Below, piece by piece: positions 52,278 to 64,000 of a stretch of 64,000 bases of DNA. Position 1 is the stretch's first letter; every line of letters begins with the position of its first letter. Made by a program: the position numbers and the translations under genes. This stretch comes from Streptomyces sp. YIM 121038. GTDB lineage: Bacteria > Actinomycetota > Actinomycetes > Streptomycetales > Streptomycetaceae. The notes beneath the pieces are model-generated. The model was not told the DNA's origin. It searched no databases and saw nothing but the letters and a program-made list of their open reading frames with translations. The stretch lies in contig NZ_CP030771.1 in assembly GCF_006088715.1 (NCBI RefSeq), forward strand, positions 3,348,001-3,412,000. The letters are read 5' to 3'.

Positions 52278-53120
52278 ATGGCCAAAGGTGCCCATGGGTC
52301 ACGCCAGGCGGCCTGGGAGTTCTTCGGGGCGGAGTTAAAGCGACGGCGCGAGAACGCGGGCCTCACCCAAGTGGAGTTGGGGGCCCGCGTTTTTGTGTCC
52401 GGCGGCTACATCGGCCAATTCGAACAGGCCATTCGGAAGCCGCAGTTGGATGTGGCCCAACGGATCGACGAGGTCCTGCAAACCGAGGGCTTTTTCGAAC
52501 GTACCTGGCGCAAGTTGATCGACGACAAGCGCTACGCGGACTATTTCGCCGCCGTCGCGGACCTGGAGGCCCTGGCCACCAAGATCTGCGAGTTCGCTCC
52601 GTCGGTGGTCCCGGGTCTGTTACAGACGGCGCCGTACGCGAAGGCGGTCACCCTGGCGGCCAATCCGTTCGCCGCCGACGAGTACGTCGACGACATGGTG
52701 TCCGCCCGGCTGGACCGGCAACGCATCCTCGCGGACGCGGCGCGACCTGTGTATTGGGCGATCCTGCACGAGAACCTGCTGTCCGTGCCGGTCGGCGGCT
52801 GCACCGCGATGGCAGAACAGCTGGAGCACATCGCCGCGCTGGCGCGCGAGCGCAAGGCGCTGGTGCTGGTGCTGCCGCGCGCGGAAGGAGCCTGTGCCTC
52901 CATGACCGGAGATCTCAGGCTTATGGAGTTCGACGATGCTCCGCCCACGGTCTATACAGAGACCTCGTTTTGGGGCGAACTGCTGGACGATCCGGCCGTA
53001 GTGAAGCGTGCGCGGCACGCATACGATCTGCTCAGGGGCGCCGCGCTGTCGCCGGGGGTGTCCCTCGCCCGGATCGAATCGGCGGCTAAGGACTTCAGAC
53101 GATGCGCGAGTACGACCTGA
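52278..53120 (+). CDS. XRE family regulator (WhiJ-like) with two TTA codons
   Basis: A 280-residue Streptomyces-type regulator. The helix-turn-helix (residues 18-72) contains RRRENAGLTQVELGARVFVSGGYIGQFEQ (split over two helices). The C-terminal DUF5753 domain has FAPSVVPGLLQTAPYA, LDRQRIL and VYWAILHENLLSVPVGG. Leucines 20 and 115 are coded by TTA (52335-52337 and 52620-52622), so translation should need the bldA tRNA. Codon use is also less GC-biased than the neighbours. ATG 52278 follows GGAGGGGAG. It overlaps the DUF397 gene by 19 bases, the usual whiJ/abaA pairing that tunes development and antibiotic production. Confidence 0.88.
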   Translation: MAKGAHGSRQAAWEFFGAELKRRRENAGLTQVELGARVFVSGGYIGQFEQAIRKPQLDVAQRIDEVLQTEGFFERTWRKLIDDKRYADYFAAVADLEALATKICEFAPSVVPGLLQTAPYAKAVTLAANPFAADEYVDDMVSARLDRQRILADAARPVYWAILHENLLSVPVGGCTAMAEQLEHIAALARERKALVLVLPRAEGACASMTGDLRLMEFDDAPPTVYTETSFWGELLDDPAVVKRARHAYDLLRGAALSPGVSLARIESAAKDFRRCASTT

Positions 53121-53296
53121 GCAACGCCCGCTGGCGCAAGAGCAGTTACAGCAACGGCGAGGGTGGCAACTGCGTCGAGGTCGCTGACGGACGTGACGGC
53201 GTCGTCCCCGTTCGGGACAGCAAGGTCCCGGGCGGCCCCGCCCTGGTGATAGGCGGGGCCGCCTGGGAGGCCTTCATCCGCGAGGTGGCCCGCTGA
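53102..53296 (+). CDS. DUF397 domain protein
   Basis: A 64-residue DUF397 protein, one domain throughout: LSNARWRKSSYSNGEGGNCVEVAD, then VPVRDSKVPGGPALVIGGAAW and a closing WEAFIREVAR helix. DUF397 proteins act with the adjacent XRE regulator, probably as an antagonist, much as in toxin-antitoxin logic. ATG 53102 lies inside the XRE gene, so the two are co-translated. Confidence 0.9.
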   Translation: MREYDLSNARWRKSSYSNGEGGNCVEVADGRDGVVPVRDSKVPGGPALVIGGAAWEAFIREVAR

Positions 53297-53299
53297 GGG

Positions 53300-53350
53300 G
53301 CGCCCCTTAAGGGGCGCGGGGAACTGCGCGATCAGCCACAGCGAACCGGC
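53300..53350 (-). repeat. Streptomyces dispersed repeat, short copy in opposite orientation
   Basis: An 18-bp perfect palindrome GCGCCCCTTAAGGGGCGC (53300-53317) continues as GGGGAACTGCGCGATCAGCC and ACAGCGAACCGGCAG. It shares the hairpin and the GCGCGA-CAGCC core with the minus strand of 51609-51704 but lacks its middle 25 bases or so. It fills the gap between the DUF397 and NRPS stops and can terminate both. Confidence 0.7.
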
Positions 53351-53353
53351 AGG

Positions 53354-59965
<6,612 letters not shown>

Positions 59966-60524
59966 AAGAAACTCCTACTGATTCCGGAATAGGCCGAACG
60001 TGAGGTCAACCCGGACCCAGAACCGGGGCACACGGCAGGAGCGAACCGGTGCGCACGGAGTCTCTTTTCCGCGCGCACGGCTCTGCCGCGTGCAAGGAGC
60101 GCGGCAGCCGACGCGGGCGGGGGGACGCGCACGTCAGCAGCCGCTCGGCGACGGCCGTCACGGGCGGGGGGCGCGCGTGTCGGCAGCCGCGTACAGCTGT
60201 TGTGAATGGTGAAAGCAGGAGCGCCGCGCGTGCGGCGCCACGACCGGGGCGGAAATCGGCTCAGCGAAGTGCCGGAATCCGCCCGGTCCCTTTGCCGGAC
60301 CTTAACTCGCTCTCTCGTACGAGGAAAAGACCGCAGCGCATTGCTGCCGCACGGCGCGGGACCGGCTCAAGGGGATGGAAGCCGTCCGTATTTCTGGAAC
60401 ACCCGGGCGGGGTGTCTGGTCGACGAGACAGCGGGCGGAAGGGAATTCCCGTGCCTTCCGGCTCCGCTCCATAACCGCGTACGCCCCGGATTCCCTTGAC
60501 CGAGGGCGCCCTCCGAGGACGCCC
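59966..60524. other. 559-bp non-coding leader region of the NRPS
   Basis: No convincing gene; short open frames here lack ribosome sites and family resemblance. It contains the direct repeat given separately, a 10-bp palindrome CTCGTACGAG (60317-60326) and AT-richer DNA around 60295-60345. The NRPS promoter should be here. Confidence 0.45.
60112..60190 (+). repeat. imperfect 33-bp direct repeat upstream of the NRPS
   Basis: CGCGGGCGGGGGGACGCGCA continuing to GTCAGCAGCCGC (60112-60144) recurs as CACGGGCGGGGGGCGCGCGT to GTCGGCAGCCGC (60159-60190), 47 bp on. It lies about 150-225 bp before the NRPS start. It may be a regulator site or only chance in GC-rich DNA. Confidence 0.5.
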
Positions 60525-61127
60525 TCAATCGAGCACGTTCGCCACGTACGCGGCGAGCCGCTCCCGCTGCTGGCGTGCCGTCAGGCCCTCGACCGCCGCC
60601 AGGTGTTCCACGAGGTCCGCCCGCACGGCCGCGAGCAGCGCGTGCGCCGCGTACCCCGGGTCGGGCACGCCTCCGGCCGCCGCGAGGGCGTCCCGCAGGA
60701 CGCCGTGCCACCAGGCGTAGTGCGCGGACCGGTAGGGGCTGTTGCCGCCGGGCTCCTCCAGGGCGAGCGCGAGGGGGCGGTTGTCGAGCTTGAAGCCGAG
60801 GAGCGCGTCCAGGAGCGCGGGGACGCGCTCGCGCGCGGGGGTGTCCGGGCCGAGCGGCGCGGGCCCCGACTCCACCGCCGCGCGCAGCGCTCCGCTGCGC
60901 GCGTCGAAGACGGCGCGGATCAGGCCGTCCCGGTCCCCGAACCGCCGGAACAGCGTGCCCTTGCCGACCCCGGCCGCCGCCGCGACCTGGTCCATGGACA
61001 CGCCGCGCGGGCTCTCGCTGCGGGCGAAGAGGGCGTCGGCGGCGGCGAGGACGGCCTCACGGTTGCGGGCCGCGTCGGCGCGGGCCTTGCGCACGGGCGT
61101 CTCGGGGCTCTCAGGGCTCTCGGGCAT
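60525..61127 (-). CDS. TetR family transcriptional regulator
   Basis: A 200-residue TetR repressor. The DNA-binding part is SMDQVAAAAGVGKGTLFRRF with GDRDGLIRAVFDAR after it. The C-terminal half has the SPYRSAHYAWWHGVLRDAL block found in many actinobacterial TetR proteins. ATG 61127 has GGTGAG close upstream; a longer in-frame extension runs back through the operators and is rejected. It is divergent from the SnoaL/NmrA pair with two operators between, so it most likely represses both directions. Confidence 0.88.
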   Translation of the reverse strand: MPESPESPETPVRKARADAARNREAVLAAADALFARSESPRGVSMDQVAAAAGVGKGTLFRRFGDRDGLIRAVFDARSGALRAAVESGPAPLGPDTPARERVPALLDALLGFKLDNRPLALALEEPGGNSPYRSAHYAWWHGVLRDALAAAGGVPDPGYAAHALLAAVRADLVEHLAAVEGLTARQQRERLAAYVANVLD

Positions 61128-61141
61128 CAGCTCACCTTTAC

Positions 61142-61192
61142 AAAGCGGACCGCCGGTCCGTATCGTCAAAGCGGACCAGCAGTCCGAATCGT
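61142..61192. promoter_or_regulatory. two tandem TetR operators
   Basis: The unit AAAGCGGAC-N5-GTCCG-NATCGT occurs at 61142-61166 and 61168-61192, a 26-bp repeat. Each has inverted arms GGAC/GTCC; in the first the palindrome extends to GGACCG-C-CGGTCC. They fill the 83-bp gap between the divergent TetR and SnoaL-like genes. Confidence 0.75.
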
Positions 61193-61210
61193 AAGGGACG
61201 GTACTCACCC

Positions 61211-61642
61211 ATGCCCACCACCCCACCCCCGGCCCCCGGCCCCGCCGAGCTGTTCCGGCACGGCCTCGACCTCCTGATCCGCGGTGACATGGAGGGCTGG
61301 ATCGCCCTCTTCGCCGAGGACGCCGTCGCCGAGTTCCCCTTCGCGCCCGACGGCTACCCCCGGCGGCTCGACGGCCGCGCCGCCCTCGGCCCGTATCTGC
61401 GCGGCCTCGCCGGCCACATCGCGTACGACGCGTTCCCGTACGTGGAGGTCCACGAGACCGGCGACCCGGGCACGATCGTCGCGGAGATGCGCTCCGAGGG
61501 CCGCGTGCTCGCCACCGGCGGCCCCTTCGCCATGGCCTACGTCGCCGTCGTCACGGTCCGGGACGGCCTGATCGTGCGCTACCGCGACTACTGGAACCCG
61601 CTCGCCGTCCCCGCGTCCCTGACGGCGGCCGTCCATGACTGA
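61211..61642 (+). CDS. SnoaL-like (NTF2 fold) protein
   Basis: A 143-residue cone-fold protein of the SnoaL/ketosteroid isomerase-like group. ELFRHGLDLLIRGDMEGWIA gives the first helices, then FAEDAVAEFPFAPDG forms the pocket strand, and VVTVRDGLIVRYRDYWNPLA ends it. Members act as isomerases, cyclases or binding proteins, so the activity is open. ATG 61211 overlaps no ribosome site clearly. It overlaps the NmrA-like gene by eight bases and is under the two TetR operators. Confidence 0.82.
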   Translation: MPTTPPPAPGPAELFRHGLDLLIRGDMEGWIALFAEDAVAEFPFAPDGYPRRLDGRAALGPYLRGLAGHIAYDAFPYVEVHETGDPGTIVAEMRSEGRVLATGGPFAMAYVAVVTVRDGLIVRYRDYWNPLAVPASLTAAVHD

Positions 61643-62546
61643 GCCGCCGCGGGCGGCCGAGCCGCTGACGGCGGCCCGGCCGCTGACCGTCCTCGTCACG
61701 GGCGCGACCGGCACCACCGGCAGCCGCGTCGCCGCCCGGCTCGCCGCCCTCGGCCACACCGTGCGCGCCGCGAGCCGCCGGGGCGAGGCGGGCCGTGGCC
61801 CTGTCCGGTTCGACTGGTACAACCCGGACACGCACGCCGCCGCCCTGCGCGGAGCCGACCGCGCCTATCTGGTCCCGCCCGTCGCCGAGCCCGAACCGGT
61901 CGCCGTCATGCGGCCCTTCCTGGAGCGGGCCCGCGCGGCGGGCGTGACGCGCGTGGTGCTCCTCAGTTCCTCGGCCATCGAGGCGGGCGGGCCCGGCGTG
62001 GGACAGGTGCACCAACTCCTCGCCGACAGCGGCCTGTTCGACGAGTGGTCCGTGCTCCGCCCGTCGTGGTTCATGCAGAACTTCACCGGGGACCACCTGC
62101 ACGCCGACAGCATCCGCGGCGACGGCGTGCTCACCACCGCGACCGGCACCGGACGCGTCGGCTTCGTCGACGCCGACGACATCGCCGCCGTGGCCGCCCG
62201 CGCCCTCACCGACCCGCTCCCGCCGGGGCCCGACCTCGTCGTCACCGGCCCCGAGGCGCTGTCGTACGCCGACGTGGCGGCGGTCGTCGGCCGCGTCACG
62301 GGCCGCGCCGTGCGCCACCGGGCCGTGCCGCCCGACGCGCTCGCCGCGCGGCTGACCGGGGGCGGCATGCCCGCCGCGTTCGCGGAGCTCCTGGCCGCGC
62401 TCGACGACGGGATAAGCCGGGGCGCCGAGGACCGGGTCACCGACACCGTCGAGCGCGTCACGGGCGCGGGGCCCCGCAGCTTCGCGCGGATGTACCGGGA
62501 GGCCTACGCGTCGTCCCGCTCGACGGCCACCGCCCCGTCGCGGTAG
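61635..62546 (+). CDS. NmrA-like NAD(P)-binding protein (atypical SDR)
   Basis: A 303-residue atypical SDR. The Rossmann loop is TVLVTGATGTTGSRVAARLA, followed by VRAASRRGE, which suits NADP. RVVLLSSSAIEAGG, WSVLRPSWFMQNFTGDH and GFVDADDIAAVAARAL are the typical blocks of NmrA/QOR2-type proteins, which reduce quinones or sense NADP. It is translated together with the SnoaL-like gene. Its last 43 bases overlap the 3' end of the convergent beta-galactosidase gene. Confidence 0.85.
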   Translation: MTEPPRAAEPLTAARPLTVLVTGATGTTGSRVAARLAALGHTVRAASRRGEAGRGPVRFDWYNPDTHAAALRGADRAYLVPPVAEPEPVAVMRPFLERARAAGVTRVVLLSSSAIEAGGPGVGQVHQLLADSGLFDEWSVLRPSWFMQNFTGDHLHADSIRGDGVLTTATGTGRVGFVDADDIAAVAARALTDPLPPGPDLVVTGPEALSYADVAAVVGRVTGRAVRHRAVPPDALAARLTGGGMPAAFAELLAALDDGISRGAEDRVTDTVERVTGAGPRSFARMYREAYASSRSTATAPSR

Positions 62547-64000
62547 TCGAGCCGCACCCGCAGCCGCTCCCCCGCCGCCGTGACCCGGGTGCGCACCTGC
62601 ACGCCCGCGGCGAGCCCCGCCGCCACCGGGCGCACCCCGCACTCCGCGCGCACCCGGTCCAGCAGGGCGCGCAGCGCCTCGGGGCCGGGGTCGCACGCCA
62701 CGTACCAGGCGGTGCCCCGCCCGTACGCGTGCCGGGTCACGGCGGGGCCTTCACCGCCGCCCTCGCCGTCCCCGCCATCCGCACCGCCCTCGCCGCCGAA
62801 GCCCGGCACGGCCTCGGCGCCCTCCAGGCGGAGCACCTCCGCCCAGCCGCCGTCCGCGCGCGGCGCGAACTCCTCCACCGTCAGGCCGAGCACCTCCCGG
62901 AACGGCCCCGGATAGCCGCCCAGGTACACCCGGTCGTGCTCGTCGGTGATCCCGGAGAAGTACGACATCACGAGGGTGCCGCCGCCCTCCACATACGCCA
63001 CCAGGCGCGCGGCCGCCGCCCGCGACACGGAGTACAGGTGCGGCACGAGCAGCAGCCGATAGCCCGTCAGATCCCCGTCGACCGGCACCACGTCGCACGC
63101 TACAGACGCGTCGTGGAGAGGCCGGTGGTAGGCGAGCGCGCCCTGAAGGTAGTCCACCTCGCTCGGGTGGGCGCCCGTGTCCAGGGCCCACCAGGCGCCC
63201 CAGTCGAACAGGAGCGCCGCGTCGGCCCGCTCGGGCACCGCGCCGAGCAGCTCGGGCCGCCCGGCCAGCTCCGCGCCGAGCGCGCTCACCTCGCGGAAGA
63301 TCCGGGTGTCGGGGCCCGCGTGCGGCACCATCGCCGAGTGGAACTTCTCGGCGCCGCCGCGCGACTGGCGCCACTGGAAGAACAGGACCGCGTCGGCGCC
63401 GTGCGCCACCGCCTGCCAGCTGTCCAGGCGCATCCGGCCGGGCGGTTTGCGGCCGTTGTGGGGCCGCCAGTTGACCGCCGACGGCGCCTGTTCCAGGAGC
63501 AGCCAGGGGCGCCCGCCCTTCAGGCCGCGCATCACGTCGTACGAGAAGGCCGCGCGCCGGGCGGCGTCCGGGTCGTGCGGGTCCGGATAGGAGTCGTACG
63601 AGACGACGTCGAGGTGCGGCGCCCAGCGGAAGAGGTCCAGGGTCCTGGCGACGGGGACGAAGTTGGTGGTGACGGGCACACCGGGGGTGAGCCGGGCGAG
63701 CACGGCCTTCTCCGCCAGATAGCAGTCGAGCAATTCATCCGATGAGAAGCGCCAGTAGTCGGCGAGCTGGGCGGGGTTGCGGAAGGACGGCGCGGCGCGC
63801 GGGGTGTGGATCTCGTCCCAGGCGGCGTAGTGCTGCGACCAGAAGTCCGTGGACCAGGCCTCGTTGAGCGCGTCCAGGGTCTGGTAGCGGGCGCGCAGCC
63901 AGGTGCGGAAGGCGGCCGTGGACACCGCGCAGTGGCAGTGCCGCGAGACGTGGCAGCCGTACTCGTTGCCGATGTGCCACAGGGCGAGCGCGGGGTGGTC
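62504..64000 (-). CDS. GH42 beta-galactosidase, C-terminal part (cut by window end)
   Basis: A family 42 enzyme whose N-terminus lies beyond the right edge; 498 residues are present and the frame is open at 64000. The first visible residues, LALWHIGNEYGCHVSRHCHC, hold the acid/base Glu (NEYG) and two or three zinc-site Cys. RWAPHLDVVSYDSYPDP is the family barrel core, and the nucleophile Glu is in WLLLEQAPSAVNWRPHN. The trimerisation domain begins near DAALLFDWGAWWALD, and a small C-terminal beta domain follows. A Gly/Asp-rich linker lies at about 62740-62800. It cleaves beta-galactosides inside the cell. Confidence 0.9.
   Translation of the reverse strand, partial: DHPALALWHIGNEYGCHVSRHCHCAVSTAAFRTWLRARYQTLDALNEAWSTDFWSQHYAAWDEIHTPRAAPSFRNPAQLADYWRFSSDELLDCYLAEKAVLARLTPGVPVTTNFVPVARTLDLFRWAPHLDVVSYDSYPDPHDPDAARRAAFSYDVMRGLKGGRPWLLLEQAPSAVNWRPHNGRKPPGRMRLDSWQAVAHGADAVLFFQWRQSRGGAEKFHSAMVPHAGPDTRIFREVSALGAELAGRPELLGAVPERADAALLFDWGAWWALDTGAHPSEVDYLQGALAYHRPLHDASVACDVVPVDGDLTGYRLLLVPHLYSVSRAAAARLVAYVEGGGTLVMSYFSGITDEHDRVYLGGYPGPFREVLGLTVEEFAPRADGGWAEVLRLEGAEAVPGFGGEGGADGGDGEGGGEGPAVTRHAYGRGTAWYVACDPGPEALRALLDRVRAECGVRPVAAGLAAGVQVRTRVTAAGERLRVRLDYRDGAVAVERDDA

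Noticed and set aside
60049..60499. Short plus-strand open frames upstream of the NRPS
   Set aside because: No ribosome site, no family resemblance, and they overlap one another in several frames within repeat-containing DNA.
63925..63925. GTG as the start of a complete beta-galactosidase gene
   Set aside because: The frame stays open to the window edge and encodes the acid/base motif NEYG and zinc-site Cys upstream of this GTG, so the gene is cut by the window rather than starting here.

Overview
The window is a 64 kb piece of a Streptomyces chromosome, or that of a very close relative. Base composition is very GC-rich with third-position GC. The gene set is typical of the genus: a SARP regulator, XRE/DUF397 pairs, a class F-type sortase, two TTA leucine codons in one regulator, short dispersed repeats known from Streptomyces, and a znu/zur-glyS-uppS-recO block. 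The order nasA, nir, ppdK, dus, glyS, znuACB-zur, uppS, recO resembles the SCO2473-SCO2510 stretch of S. coelicolor as I remember it; this was not checked. I see no tRNA, rRNA, insertion sequence, prophage or CRISPR array.

Layout. 1-13.5 kb holds nitrate and nitrite assimilation: nasA at the left edge and an FAD reductase-nirB-nirD operon at 9.4-13.5 kb, each behind a GlnR-like box built of 11-bp-spaced half-sites. Between them lie an AIG2-type cyclotransferase and cutA, a lipoprotein-histidine kinase pair without a response regulator, a divergent SoxR/FMN-reductase pair, a class IV aminotransferase, and a sortase beside a probable substrate. 13.6-18.1 kb has two SDR enzymes, a small membrane protein and a KimA-like permease. 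18.3-21.4 kb is a sugar ABC importer without its own ATPase. 21.4-27.1 kb holds a secreted tripeptidyl aminopeptidase, a large AfsR-like SARP and a DUF4232 lipoprotein. Four perfect-phase 11-bp repeats of the SARP-site type lie between the SARP and the lipoprotein.

27.5-35.6 kb is carbohydrate and central metabolism: pyruvate phosphate dikinase, a ROK repressor and two divergent glycoside hydrolases, the first carrying a TTA codon. 35.8-44.6 kb has a tRNA dihydrouridine synthase, a MmyB-type regulator divergent from an efflux pump, a second efflux pump, an aldo/keto reductase with its TetR regulator, and a GMC oxidoreductase. 44.7-51.6 kb is the conserved core: glyS, zinc uptake znuACB behind two Zur boxes, zur, uppS and recO.

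51.7-64 kb is accessory. A compact four-gene XRE/DUF397 cassette has two TTA codons in its regulator and is bracketed by oppositely oriented copies of a Streptomyces repeat. Next to it is a free-standing bimodular NRPS (A-T-E-C-A-T, no release domain). Then come a TetR regulator with two tandem operators controlling a SnoaL-like and an NmrA-like gene, and the C-terminal part of a GH42 beta-galactosidase cut by the window edge. Many start codons overlap the preceding stop (GTGA or ATGA), so translational coupling is common here.
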